A stretch of DNA of 64,000 bases from Stichopus chloronotus (taxonomy: Eukaryota; Echinodermata; Holothuroidea; Aspidochirotida; Stichopodidae): the NCBI GenBank assembly GCA_021234535.1, contig CM037850.1:15065114-15129113 (forward strand), read 5' to 3'. Positions within the stretch are counted from its first letter, which is position 1, and every line of letters starts with the position of its first letter. The position numbers and the translations under genes are program-made. Under the pieces are notes generated by a model. That model did not search any database and was not told where the DNA came from. It saw nothing but the letters and a program-made list of their open reading frames with translations. Positions 22,451 to 35,600 of this stretch are shown here, piece after piece.

Positions 22451-25193
22451 TAGAAATATTAGAAACAATATATTTAGCTCACGATTTTCCTTATTTTTGA
22501 CAGGAAACCTACATCCACAACTGACAGTATCTATCAATTACCACAGTACCACGTACTGACTTTCTACCGCAAGAGAAAGTGACTATTACAAATGCATGCA
22601 AATGTTATTTTGATTTCCAAATTGTTGAGTGTTTTCGTATACAAAATTCCATGACATAGTTTTGAGGGCATTAAAGTTGCTCTGAGCTCCTGGAAATTTT
22701 TACCCCCCCCCCCTTCTCCGTGACCCTGGTGGTGACTTGGTGGAGGAAAAAACGACTGACTGCGAAAAAATGGACAGGAAATCCCGAAGTACGGAAACCT
22801 AAGGCAAAACTTCGATGTGTGATGACAAGCCGAATATTTTCCAGAGTATCAGACAATCATCATAGTAATAGTGACTGTTTGAACTGATTACTTTTTTCAG
22901 TTATTCGAAACTATAGAACACATAACAAAATGTCCTGCTCAACCGTTAAGCAAACTTTTTGCATTTCTCATTATGAAGTCCACACGGAGTGACATGGTCT
23001 CCGTTCTGTTAGTTTTAAATGCATTTTCAGACAAAATTTTGTGACACCCTTAACAAAAAATTAAAGCCACTGTCCCTCAGTGCCAAAACAAATTAATGTT
23101 TTACTACCATATACTATCTGACCATGTGTAGATCTATGGCATATACTGTCTTTGCTTTACGTTTGAGTTGTGATTATCCTTTGCGTGGTCTTCTACGGCA
23201 ACAGAAACACATGTGTAGGTGCATGTGACACGTTACAGTGTGGGCTAGTAATAATTCGTTCCCTCAGTTAGAGCCAGTTTGACCCGCAGGTTTCCCCATC
23301 CCTCTCAGCTGAAGTGACGTGACAAAAAAAAAATGAATGTATATCCACATGTTTGTATTTATGATATTGTATTTACCGTTCTGTTTTAACGTGACCTGAG
23401 ACTTACTTTTTCACCCAAAGATACTGCTATAACTTCAGAGTTTCAGGGGCCTTGGCCTCGTGAACCCCGACCGAGGTTTCCCTTGAACCCCACGAGGAGT
23501 CCTTAATGTTTATATCGTCACCTTCGAGTAAAAGCCAGATTCATTAAAATCATTTGGAACCATTATGTCGGATGATGCACTCTGAATCAAAATATACTGA
23601 TTTTAAGATTTACTTTTTTTAACCAGAGATGTTCTAAGACAATCAAAGCGTCTGGGGACTCTCCCCACATGGACCCATATCAGCGATTCCCCTGGAACCC
23701 AACAAGGCCCTCAACTGTTTCTTTGGCCCTCCATTCACCCAGTCTAAAATCCTGATTCTAACAGTAGAGCGACACCCTCTATATAACACTTTCTATATTG
23801 GTGCTTTTTTCTTATTACTTGGGTCATGGGGGGGGGGGGAGTTGAAGACACACCCCCCCCCCTTTGGATTTGGCTACTGCTGTTGAGACAAAAGGTGTTA
23901 AATCACACCCGTGTCACTAATGGGGCTGAAAGCTAGAAACTTGGTGAATATTTCTGCTTTAACAAAAGGGAGTAATGCAACCCGTCTTCGATCAAAATAG
24001 TGGAAAAAGAGCAATTCCCCACCCACCGCTCGCTCTGTACAACGCTCTATACCCGTGTACCATTCACTGCAATACATACATATATTTGTAATCATCGACG
24101 GCACTGCATACATGGCCTAAAAGAAATGTTAGAAAAACTGAGAAAAGGTCAGAGAAGAAAACAAGAAAAAGAGGTCAGAAAGACAAAGAAAAAAAAGAAA
24201 GAAAATTGGAACAAGGAACAAAACTCGGAAAAACCATATTAACGTCAGACCCCCCCCAAAAAGAAAACAAAATAGAGGATAAACAAAAGAATAAAAACTA
24301 GGAAAAGCACTATAAATTAAAGTCAGAAAAAACAAGTAAGAAAACAAAACAAAAGTCCAAAACAAACAAAATCGGAAAAACATAAAAAAGTAGGGAACAA
24401 ATACAGGTCAGAGGGAAACAAGGAAGAAAAAGAAAACCTTATTGAAATCCGAAAAATGAAAGTAAGTATGAAAACGAATGTGAAAAGGCGGGAAACGAAA
24501 AGAAAAAAACTTGGGATAAGCAAAAAGTGAGAAAAACAAAAAGGCCAAAAAAGAGACAAACAAAAAAGGCTCGGAAAACAAAATGAAAGTAAAAAAAAAG
24601 TAGGAAAAACGAATAAACACCTCGGAAAAAAATTACAGAGTCAGAAAAGCAAAAAAAAAAAAAAAAAGCATGAAAACTATAGATAAAGTAAAAGAATAAA
24701 AAAGTTATTCGGATAAAACTAAATTTTTATTTTACTTATGGCATTGTCCAGCCGTTTTACTTTCAAGTTCATGAACACAATATTAATAAAATATTTTCAA
24801 TGTACAACCAACACCAAATTGCCCCATGGACAAGTAGACCGGTACATTGAGTCGCTCAGCGTAAAAGCGCGATATGCTCACCAGCATGCTTCATGAATTC
24901 CTCGGTCAACAGTTTCGTCGGTCAAGACGGGTCAAAAACATTCTTCTTTCAGTCTTTCTTTTGAGGAATATGTCCTATTAACAGAATTCTCGAGTGAAAT
25001 GTTAAAGAAAACATGGTAAAATTTTCAACAGTAATGGAAAATGCACTATTTTCTCCAAATGACCGTTTGTTTACGAACAACGTTCTAAGAATAGTGGATA
25101 AGTGATGCAGTGCGGAAAATTCGAACACGATAAGGTGTCTTGTATACAGTTGTTGTATTTCCGCAGTTGTTAGTAATCGTGGAGTTAATGTAG
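22451..25193. other. No gene; low-complexity and degraded repeats
   Basis: Contains C and G runs (about 22704 and 23828) and two similar GC-richer patches near 23440-23510 and 23640-23700 (GGCCTCGTGAACCCC, CCCCTGGAACCC). Their wording recurs near 28470-28560, suggesting one old repeat. The purine-rich tract is listed separately. No exon is evident. Confidence 0.4.
24120..24700 (+). repeat. A-rich polypurine low-complexity tract
   Basis: About 580 bp dominated by AAAAC, AAAAG, GGAAAAAC and GTCAGAAAA words with very few pyrimidines, ending in a long A run near 24650-24667. Minus-strand frames translate to phenylalanine/leucine/serine-rich strings and are not genes. It may be a decayed short tandem repeat or expanded poly-A. 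Confidence 0.75.
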
Positions 25194-25197
25194 TTAA

Positions 25198-25750
25198 AAG
25201 GATGGTCCAGCCGCAAATATAGCTTGATATATTTAAGAGTAAGTTAATCTGATCATTACAGTGAAACTTCCATTCAATTCCCATGTGTGGTTCTGGAGAT
25301 ATGAGCAGTTAAAGCCACATTTGTTACCAACAGTTCACTTGAAGCAAGCAGGAGTGATGTCATCTCCCCACATTGATAAAGCATCCTATGTTTTTCCTTA
25401 AAATGTACACCAAGTTTAATACTTCAATATCTAGTGCTATCACAATGTGAATGTATGATAGGTATGAGAGTTTTGCGACCTTCACATAACCAGCACCTAA
25501 GCTGACCACCTATTGATTTCAAGGTCAAAATAATAAATTCAATAATAAAGAAAACAAAGACTATTCAGCCATGTGAGGAGATGATGTCACTCCTGCTTGC
25601 CTCAAGTTCACAGTTGGTACAAAAGGGGGTAACTTCAACTGGTAATGCCTTGAGAACCACACGTGGGAACTGAATCGAAGTTTCACCAGAATGGTTGGAT
25701 AAACTTACTCTTCAACATATCCAAGATAAATTTATGGCTGGACCATCCTT
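25198..25750. mobile_element. Foldback MITE with about 180-bp inverted arms and TTAA duplication
   Basis: Left arm from AAGGATGGTCCAGCC (25198) to about 25375; the right arm from about 25570 to 25750 is its imperfect reverse complement, with shared blocks such as GAAACTTC, GCAAGCAGGAGTGA and TACCAACTGT-like sequence. TTAA stands at 25194-25197 and 25751-25754. A TTAA duplication is characteristic of piggyBac-type elements. The centre (about 190 bp) is non-coding. It is a non-autonomous element that could form a long hairpin transcript. Confidence 0.8.
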
Positions 25751-26124
25751 TTAAGTCAAACGGAATCGCTGAGTGTTTTTAGATCTAGATTTACAGCCTT
25801 AGGCCTACTTATTAGATATTTTGCTACAACAACAACAAAATCGAATATAACATGCATATCATAGCCGTATTTCCTTATTTCTTCCCGTCATCGTGACTAT
25901 TGAATAGTAAAAGAGAATTTTTCAGGTCGGACGTTCATTTCTTAGGCCTAGGTCAGGTGAGGGAGGGTTCAAGAGTCATGAGGTGTCCCAACTCTGGTTT
26001 CAATCCGGTTTGACATTTGCAGGTTTATTTCAAGGGTTCACTTAAAATCTGTGACACTCGAGTAACATCACAGAGTCCTTTAAGAAGTGTGGAATGGTTC
26101 CCTTCAAACCGTCAGCAACTTCCA

Positions 26125-26427
26125 AGGTAACATTCCAACATGGGCCCCATAAGGGTGAACTCATATGGAGCCCATGTGATTTTGCACCCAAAATTCATAA
26201 GGAGATCATATGGGCCAGTCCAGATAACCATATGACCCATATGGGATAGTTATGGTGTCCATATGGGACAATTGCCCACGTGGACCACAGAACTAAGCCA
26301 TATGAGTAATATGGCTTACCTTGGCTGACCCATATGGGCATCTTACGAATGTTGGGTGCAAAGTCATATGGGCCCCATATGTTTGTCGATTTTGGGCCCA
26401 TAAGGGACCCATGTTGGACTGTTACCT
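26125..26427. mobile_element. 303-bp MITE with CCATATG-rich interior
   Basis: The left end reads AGGTAACATTCCAACATGGG. The right end, reverse-complemented, reads AGGTAACAGTCCAACATGGG, differing at one of 20 positions. The interior repeats CATATGG or CCATATG about a dozen times in both orientations. No coding capacity and no clear target duplication. High end-to-end identity suggests relatively recent activity. Confidence 0.8.
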
Positions 26428-27840
26428 GGGTTTCAGTGAAGAATTCGACAGATCCTGGAGAGGGCCTTAATCCAAAACAGTCATCAGTCAAGGAAGCCTC
26501 TCACTGGCAAAAGCTAAAGAACCTAAGGTCTCACAGTCTCGAGAACTGAGCAACTTGCCAAAAGTCACCGTCAAATGGCAAAATACATTTCATTCTTCCC
26601 CTCACTGAACCCACCTACAGTTTTGTATAAGAAAATGTTGAACTTCTAAGCAGGATGCTTTTTCTGCCCCATTGTTTGGAAGAAAAAGACATACAAAAAA
26701 AGAAAACAAAAGAATTTCTTTTTTCAAGTTCTGTTCAGTTTCAATTTACAACATTTAAGATTCTGTTAAGAAGGAAGGATTCGAAGGAAGGATTATCTAC
26801 TTTCTCAAGTTCAATTCGGAAGGAAATGGTCACTAGGCTTATCCATACTTATTCGTGACCAAGTCAATAATTAATTAGGAGTGCATACAGCAAACGTACG
26901 GTCTCCCTGTGCTCTGTGGACTACTTTAACCAAACTAAGCAAAGGAAAGAAGACACATATACAAGTAATTCTGGAAAGTTTCATTGGTTGTAATGTATCT
27001 TCTATTTTTGATTAAAATATCTGTTGACTTAACATCACCACACTAAACGGCAGTCCATAATTAGGCGTTTAGTTGCTCTTTGTGGTTGCTAACTTCCTTT
27101 TAGCGAACCAACCAATGATCTGACCAATTTCCGCCCCCACCGAAAAGCTATTGATTGGACAGCATATGCACAAATACAGTTTGTAGTTGTACACTATTTA
27201 CGTTTCGTGCTCACAGAGGGAAAATTTGAATTTTAGAAGGCTACTGTAAACCGTGGCGATTTTCGGGGTGCGGAGGATTTTCCCTAGATGAACGACAAGA
27301 CCAGTTTATAAAGTTTGTTTCAAAGCAAAACAGACTCAATCGTCTCGAGGTTTGGGGTAACAAATAAACGTTTGTCTTGCTTACAAGTGACAGTTCTTTT
27401 CAAATCAGAGCCGCCAAAAACTGTACTGTGCAGTATATCGACTGTGTAACAGTTAGTGCGCTTGTTACTAGTCAGGCTCACTGTATTATTAACGTTAAGC
27501 ATTCATAAGTTACCACACTCATTGTTAGGGGCATTTGCCCCTCCAGATTGTTTCCTTTCCCCCCAGTTGCCCCCCCCCCCCAGTTGCTCTCACCCTTCCC
27601 AATCAGATCTTGTACTCATCCAAAATTAATTTAATCATAAAACTATTTATTGGCGTTGGACTGAATAAGAACAGCTTCTGGGGAACCATGATTGATAAAT
27701 GCCTCATTTATGTTACACAGGCTGCCAGTTTTCATATCATGCCCTTCGCCACTTCAACAGTAGGCCAGCCTGGTCAGACCAATTTTCTCAGGAATGATTA
27801 CCGTCCAGCATAAGGGAAGGGCGGGTAGGTGGTTGTCTTC

Positions 27841-27876
27841 CTAAATATAGGAATGTTGTTGTTTTCCTAAATATAG
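27841..27876 (+). promoter_or_regulatory. Two MEF2-consensus sites in a short direct repeat
   Basis: CTAAATATAG occurs at 27841-27850 and 27867-27876. Each fits the MEF2 consensus YTA(A/T)4TAR exactly. They lie in a duplicated segment with a 26-bp period. No gene start is recognised nearby, so a regulatory role is only possible. Confidence 0.3.
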
Positions 27877-28286
27877 GAATGTCGTTGGCTGCATCATAAT
27901 AAATGTGTTTATAGTAGGCCTCACTTTTTATTACTATTGGTAAGTACTGCACATTTTTATATGAATAAAGTTGTAGAGAACACGCAAATGACTACTGGAC
28001 ACTCCGATGGTCTGTGCGCTACTGATTTATTCCACAATGTTCTCTTCTTAGAGGTTACAATTCATAGACCATGGATGTGTGCTGGATGCCAGCTAAATAC
28101 TTCTTAGATAAGAATACAATTACAGCTTAAATACTTTAATACACAGAGACTAAAGCAGATAAGACTACTGTTAACTACAGACTATCAATAGGATAACACT
28201 GCACTTCTATGTAAGGAATGCTGGAAATACCATACTAACCTCTAATACTCCCTACATAGTGACTGGAATGGAAGTGTATCTAGCCT

Positions 28287-28314
28287 ATGTGTGTGTGTAT
28301 GTGTGTGTGTGTGT
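28287..28314 (+). repeat. TG microsatellite
   Basis: A short run of TGTG with one TATG interruption. The plus-strand open frame starting here (to 28592) reads on into a GC-rich dispersed repeat and is not a gene. Confidence 0.7.
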
Positions 28315-29603
28315 ACTCGGTGGCACCGCGTAAATGTGAAATGGTACTCCCAAAGAAAAAAGTTGGGAACCTTGGAGTAAGGTCAACCGAAAAAATAAAT
28401 AATATAAAAATAAATAATATACCTCTCTTGGGACTTAATTTTCCACCCAGAGATATGTTAAAACCTCAGAGGTTCTGGGGGATTCGCCCCCTGGACCCCA
28501 CCAGGGGCCCTAAGGCGGACCCCTGGACCCCGCCCGCACGGCCCCGCGCTTTGCGCTGCTTTGCGCTGCACGTGAAAATCTTTGCCCCCTAACATTTTCC
28601 TCTGCCCTCAGTTTGCCCTCCCAAGTCTGACATTCTGGCGCCGCCACTGGCTTGAGGGCATTTCAAAAAGTTCTTCGAGTACGATCTTTCATTCTGTGCA
28701 ACTTGTGTGTTAATTGGAGTTTGTCTGACTGAGTTACCATGATGTTTACCAGTTCCATGAATTCTTGCACAGCACTTTGGTGATGTAGTATATTTGGTTG
28801 GTTTTTCCCTTAATAGTTCATTCCCAGGGCAAGGAATAATTTATCCAATAATGCAGCTCATTTTGCTACAAAAAAAAAAATAGTCAAATTTGCCACACAT
28901 ATGGAATTTTGTGTAACATTTTTTGTGCAGGCAACGTTAAGACTTTCCTTCATTTTGCAACAAAATACTCAAGAAAACTGAAAACTGCAAATTTTGAGAA
29001 GTAAATTATTGGTACTGTAAATGAGGAACATGGTGCAACAAAAATCCATCAGCAGCAGTTCAGCTGAAATATAAATACTACCAACTTTGTGCTTAATTCA
29101 GAAGCAATTTTCAAACATTTAAAACTTTAAGTTACTTGTAATTTCCAAGCAACCTGAATTCCACATATGGTCTAGCCTTACATAGCATGTTTAAACATCT
29201 GCGGCTTACATAATAAGTAATAATAAATATCATAACGTGTATCCCCAGCTGGTAGTCGTGATCCGCTACAAGGTACTGTAATAAAAAAAAGGGAAAGTCT
29301 TCTGAATAAGACAAAAGGTGGGTGCATAAAACTTGTCTTTGTGTCTTTGTTGCTGAATTGTTTCACTTTAGTTGACTGACATTTTGCAAGACGTGCAGAT
29401 ACTTTACTCCTCATTTACAGTGAGCTAGTGAAGTAATGTGAAGTAATGTGATTTTGAATCCATAAGAGCTGATCATGCACTTAGAAAGCTACAGAAATGT
29501 CGCCAAACGCTTACAATTTGGCCCAGATCTGAGCAAGCTTGCTCGTACTAAGTAAGCTTTCATCACGTCGGCTGGAAGTACATACCACACAGGCGTAGTA
29601 CGT

Positions 29604-29685
29604 CCCAGATAACACAAAACATTTTTAGGCGTTCAAGGTTTGGAATGTTTTGAAAATGTTGCAGGAATGTTTTGTGTTAGCTGGG
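29604..29685. mobile_element. 82-bp mini-MITE with 20-bp inverted ends
   Basis: Left arm CCCAGATAACACAAAACATT (29604-29623); right arm AATGTTTTGTGTTAGCTGGG (29666-29685), one mismatch in 20. The middle is about 42 bp. This is among the smallest inverted-repeat elements and would fold as a hairpin. Confidence 0.75.
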
Positions 29686-30380
29686 GTGTATGGTACCATC
29701 GAAATGTGCCATGCACAGTGTGTTGCTGCGATAAGTAGAAATCTATGAGGGCCTTTTTAGTTGTAAGTTACAGGAAGATCTGCTGAGCACTGAACAAACG
29801 AAAGTACAAGAAACCACAAACTGTTAAACTATGAGAGAATTTAATGAAAAGTTCGGTTTTCAAAAAAAAAAAATGTTAAGTTTGCTGTTTACTTTGTACT
29901 ACTTAATCAGAGTGAACGGTTCTTTCTCCCTTTGAATTGACAATACCCGAGTGTGTCGCAGGCTTACTCATACAACTATTGTCTCCCTTCATTTGGAATG
30001 GATTATCGCATTTAAACGCGCTCTTATTTCCTTGGTTACTCTTAAGCAGTATTGTAGGTAGGCTAGATATACTTAAGCCTTAATATGTAATTTTGCTTGT
30101 TACATGTGGCTTTGTCTTTGCCTTTGTTTAACCAGAAGTGAAAACTTTGTCACTTTTGGGGAAGAAATCCCCTGCAAAGAAATTAGAACAATATGAGGCT
30201 TATGAGCTATCCATGCAAGTTAAAAAATTGATAAAGATTGTTGTATATATGCTGTATATGTATACGTAAACAGAGACACCAGTGCTGGTGTTGGTGGGTT
30301 GCTACATTGAGAGCGAACATTATGATTATGACTATAATGGGGCCCCTTGTTTGCTACTGTTGTATTCTTCTAGATGTGTA

Positions 30381-30684
30381 TATGGTATATTCCCTAATAA
30401 ATGCTAAATGTTACATTTTTGAAAAGGGGGGGCATTTATTTGAGGGTATATTTTAATAGAAAATTAACTGTGTTTTGGCAACTTCGTTGTGTCTTGCATG
30501 GATCTACGTGTGAAAAGGTAAACGTTTTTGACATTGTACAGTAGACTACTGTTGTAACATTAACGTTAGGCTCAGTCTGTGGTTTAGGCCTGTAGCGCGA
30601 GGAGGCCTCGGCCTACGCAGTTGTTAAAAATTTTGAGGGGGGCGTTTTTTAGAGGGGGGCGTTTATTAGGGAATATACGGTAGG
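30381..30684. mobile_element. About 300-bp MITE with GGGGGGCGTTT-rich right end
   Basis: Ends: TATGGTATATTCCCTAATAA at left and, reverse-complemented from the right, TACCGTATATTCCCTAATAA, two mismatches in 20. The right subterminal part repeats GAGGGGGGCGTTT twice and the left has GGGGGGGCATTTATTTGAGG, so the ends remain similar inward. The open frame at 30238-30456 runs into it and is not a gene. Confidence 0.75.
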
Positions 30685-32532
30685 CTGTTTGCCACTTGGA
30701 GAAACGTATGATTCTAGGGACACTTCCGTAGTACTGTTTACCTAGCTAGAGATGGTTCGTCATAGATAGTTGTTAAAGCTCAGTTCCTATACTTTTTCCC
30801 TAACTGTTGTCCAAGAGTTATGGAAGAATAGAGTTATAGGGTTATAGAGTTATAAGAGGAATATTGTGTTTTCATTTCTTGCTTTCCATTGAATATAACG
30901 ATGATAACCATCCACCCAAATTTGCCATACTTTTACATCAGTATAGGCGTACTAATGATAGATTTATGGTGTGAGTGACAATACCCTCCCTGTGCAAATT
31001 CGCTGAAGGGAAAACAATTTTCAGCACACTCTTGAACTGCCAAAGATTTCCCCAGTGCAGTCTGCAAACATTGCAATCTGGGGCATACAGTGGTTGGGTC
31101 ATTCCCATACAGTAGTTTATATAAAGGTTGTTGTGCAGTGATGTCATATTACAACATGCACATACAATATGCCCTACCAACAGAACTCGTATTAAAGCTG
31201 CTACTCTAAATGGAAATTATTGTTTTAAATTCTTACTAACATATTTATTAGTATGTAATTGTTGATCAAAGCCTTAAGTACATTTTCTTTCTGGTTCCAA
31301 TCAAGTTACACTGCTGCTGCTCTTCTTCGACACATATTTTCACCAACACTTCAATAACTACTTTACTCCTTCATATATGCGGTGAGTTTAATGTCCTTAT
31401 GTATGTTTCACTGGTTTTGAGAAGAAGAAAATATTTGGTGCTGAAAAATTGATCACAATCTTCTTTAAATATTATTTACAACATCACAATCATAATCTAG
31501 CCATTCATGAGTGAATTCACCAGGTGGAAGATGAGGTTATGTACAGTACTTCACTCCAGGTTCTTGTACAGTACAATAATATTCTTTATTGTAAACTGTG
31601 TGCACTACCACATACTGTGCTTGGTTTACGGTACCGTAACTAAATACAGTAGGTCTACCAATTCTGTCTCTGAGTTTCTGTAGGCCTAACAATTAAAGTT
31701 TAATGACTGTAAGCCATAGCTGGGACTATTTAAATCATGTGCTACTGCTTGCCATTGGTAGGATAGGGAGTTGTGTTAAACCTTAACTTTGGAAGTAAAC
31801 GCTGATGACCTCTTTTTCCAACAACATTCGATTTGCAAAGCTAAGATGAGATGTAAAGAACTTACTCATGAATGTCATCTATTGGACTTTAACAAAAGAA
31901 AAATGAAAAAATAACATTTTTTTCTCTGTAGTAGGGCACTTTCGGACAGAATTTGTCACTGCCAGCATTTTTTTCATGAAATCTTTTGAGGAGATGAGTG
32001 ATACCTGATTTGGAAGGAGAAACCTGCAAAAGTTATGAAAGATGTGTATTGCAACTACCTATCCTCCAAAGGGTGCAGTATGCATGTTCAGCTACTGCAC
32101 TGCACAGTACAGTGTAACACAGTATGTCAGTTTATCTGTACAAGGGTAGAGCCAAATCAACTCTAGGCATACTCAAATAGTGTTGCTGTTTATGCCATCT
32201 GTTGCCCCTTTTAGTCTATTGCTGTTCCATGATATCATAAAAGCTGCCTACTTTACCTTATCTCCCAATTGACGTGAGAAGATCATTCTGTTTTACAGTA
32301 CATCAGCCAGTTGACTATATGTCACTAATGATTTGTGTTCACTCTGTGTAATCGGCAGTTTTCATTATGCATAGTACTGTGAAAGGTTACCTTTTATCAC
32401 ATAGCACTGAATATTGTGCAGTAGGCCTTAAATTTACCTGCTACACTGTAACTGGGTCTTTACTTGCAGGACCTCAAACATGACCTTAACTATTAATTTG
32501 TCTTAATTTTTCATTCAGATATCTTGTCAAGA

Positions 32533-32631
32533 ATGGATACATTGATCAAAGAATTGATGATGGTTCTTGATCCTTACTTGAAGAAGCAAACAGATGAAGA
32601 ATTGTTGAAGACTGTCATCAGCAAACTTGAT
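32533..32631 (+). CDS. CIP2A: CIP2A exon 1 (coding start)
   Basis: 33 codons, MDTLIKELMM to VISKLD, phase 0, donor GTAAGT. Length and position match the start of vertebrate CIP2A (MDS...). No in-frame ATG further upstream looks better. Confidence 0.8.
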
Positions 32632-35600
32632 GTAAGTGACTAGATTTACTGCACCCCTTTGCTTTCCTATTTCTGCATAACCTTGTCATAATGTCTACAC
32701 TATCTGTCATGGTAATAATGAATGGTACTGTAGTAATGACTGGTGACATTTGACGGTCCCAAACTTTCCAAAAGAATATCCTCACTTACTGAAGTGTGTC
32801 CTCAATCTACCCACTAAAATGCTCTCATTTCTTTCAGTGTACCAAATTATGTAGTAAAGAGAATCAGACCTGATTGCAGTAATCCCAGACTTACCAATCG
32901 TTCCTTTATGCTGTGCAGTATGGTTGGCAATTCAAGTTTGAATTACAACTGAATATTTTCAATCCACTGTATTGTCTACTGTATTGTGCTCTTTACTTCT
33001 TTCACAGGTGATAGTTGATAGCATGTCAGACAAGCAGGCTTCCTTCTCCTCTTCTGACTTTCTTTCATCTGATTGCCTCTCTGGAGTCGTTAAGCTTCTT
33101 AATTCTCCAAGGACACCTCCTGAACTTTCTTATAGATCGTTGCAGCTGCTTTCCTCTCTAGGTAGGTGACTGTATCTCTTTTCATTGCTGATACTGTAGG
33201 TGGCATAAAATCACAAGTTTACAGTGACATACTTCTTTCCTTCCATTCTTGCATTTTCAGACTTTTCACAGGATAAAAATATCATCAAAAGAAGGGCCTG
33301 TACAGTATCTTCCTTCCATACAAGAGCATTCTGATGTGTTTGGAAGCAGCAACGTCCATAGATTATATGCTGACTATGTTTACTCAACATTGCTTCCGAC
33401 TTTGTGAAAAGAGGCAAAATTTCTCCTCATTGTGGTGTTAACTCCAAATATGATCTAACCCTCTGAAATTGAAGGCCAATTTCTTGTAACAGTGATAAAA
33501 ATTAGTTGCTATTTAAACCACCAGTTCCAGTACATGTACAGTAGTATTTTTGCATTGTATCTTAAGTTTTGACCTATGTATGTGCCATACATTGTTGGTC
33601 AGGTACCCAGAAATATAACTTCCATAAACTTTGAGTTTCTTTTAGAGTCATAGTGTGACATTTTGCTTTGACTGTTAAAAAAAGACCATGTATACAACAG
33701 TACATACAGGCCTGACAGTGAAGCTGTTCTTCATGAGATGTATGATGAATTTCATTACGTACATCAATCATGCATAGTACGTGTAGATTAATGACACCTG
33801 GGAATTGAAATGGAAACACTGATATTAAGCATTGATGTCACATTCCAACATTTCTGTGAGCTGTACACACTCAAACTACACAATGATCACTCAATTGACT
33901 CAGGAAGCTCTCTGAAAGTGTATTGCACCACTAGATAATTGAAAATGTACTGTATTTTGGTGGTGAGAGGGTTGAGCAGAAGTATCTCATTTAATTGTAA
34001 GCTCAAGGATTGCACAGTATGTAGTGTTCAACTTCAGCTTGGAGCACCAAGTTGTACAGTAGTCATGGTAATGATGTAGATATTGTATTACACAGTAACG
34101 ATGGTTGAAGGTGGTTGGCGCTGAGCAGTCTCCTCCGGACTAGTTATTCCCGTCTGAGATCACTCCTTACTGACCAGCACTAACTTCAGTAACTGTAGTC
34201 AATATGATGGGAGAAGCGGCTTTTGCGTTAACATTTGAAAATTTTGTATTTTCCCATGGCAGTGCTGTGAGACATAGCGGCTCTGGTGCACAGCTCTGTG
34301 GACACATTGCTGGGGGACCACACAGGGGTCTCTGGTGTCAACCTCTGGACCCCACCAGAAGTGGTTTATTTCCTTGCTTGGAGCCAACACTAAAATTTGT
34401 CCAGCTACTGCCCTGATCATAACCTTAGTACTGTATATATGTGGAATGACACAACATTAACTTGCCCAACAATAGTAACTTTCAAAAAGCAGTTCAAGAT
34501 ACTGTACCCTGAAAACATGGCTTGTGTCAGCAAGACTCTTTATTTTCATGCTTCATGTGACTTTATTTAATTCTGTTGGTGTTCACAGTATCATCCAGAG
34601 AGCACAAGGTGTATCCCTGTAAAGTGCTACCACAGTATGCTGGCACAGAAATAGCTCTGTGTCCTGATAGATGTGAACAGCAATTCAGTTTGTTGTCAAA
34701 GAACATAGGGCTGTTTGCCTATAGTTGCATTTTATTGTTGTGCAACTACCTGTACAAAGCGCCTCAGGATGGAAGATATCGTGAATGGGAATAATTTGGT
34801 TTGTACGTATTGCCGTGTAGCAGTAGCATTTTGTGATGTACCAGTTTTGAAGCCTTTTAAATTTTTCTGTAATGAAATCTTTGAGAATCCCACATATCTG
34901 TGAATGACATAATACAAGTAAACAATATGAACTTGAAACATGATTTTAATCAAACAGATGAAGGTTTTTCTGTCTGTTTCACATCTGTGATGTTTGTCTA
35001 TTCATTTCAGTGTCGAGAGATGACATCAAGGCAGCATTAAAGGATGTCTACAACCTCCCAGCTGCATTGGCTTTCATGCTTCACACGTTTGTTGGACAAC
35101 CTGACAGCCAGGGTGTTGTATCACTGGTGAGCGCACACTACCAGAAGTACTGCCACTAGGACATACTGTGAGAAGAAAAGAAAAGAATGATTGTCATCTG
35201 CCATAGCGTTCACCCGAAGGCAGATTTCGTCAAATTTGCAAAATGTTGCGCATTGCCTACAAATTACTGCTTAAGCCTGTGTTATTTTTTAAATTGACAT
35301 GCATAGTTACCACCAATTAAAATGTTGGATTGTATTAGTCAAAGAACATAAATGTTATGAAAATAAAGGTCAAACTCTAAATTAAGAATATTCAATCAGT
35401 TGAGATTGCAAAGATATTTAAAGAGGACGTATCTTTGAATTTCATGTCATTTCAACACACTTTTCATGTGAGGATCTTATGATCTCATTTAAATTCATTT
35501 AAAGTAGTAGTGGGCTACAAGTAAGAAAGTATCCCTACAGGTAGTATGTACAGTAACAGCCTGCCACTTTTATAAAGTAAAAAGTCAGACATTAAGAAAC

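Larger units (their letters stand above)
25755..32532. other. About 6.8 kb without a gene, upstream of CIP2A
   Basis: Contains the inverted-repeat elements at 26125-26427, 29604-29685 and 30381-30684, paired MEF2-consensus sites at 27841-27876, a TG tract at 28287-28314 and a GC-rich old repeat near 28460-28640. TACAGTA-type words recur from about 31500 onwards. No exon before 32533 was recognised, so any CIP2A 5'-UTR exon remains unidentified here. Confidence 0.45.

Noticed and set aside
24129..24620. Overlapping phenylalanine-rich minus-strand frames resembling membrane proteins
   Set aside because: They are translations of an A-rich polypurine tract.
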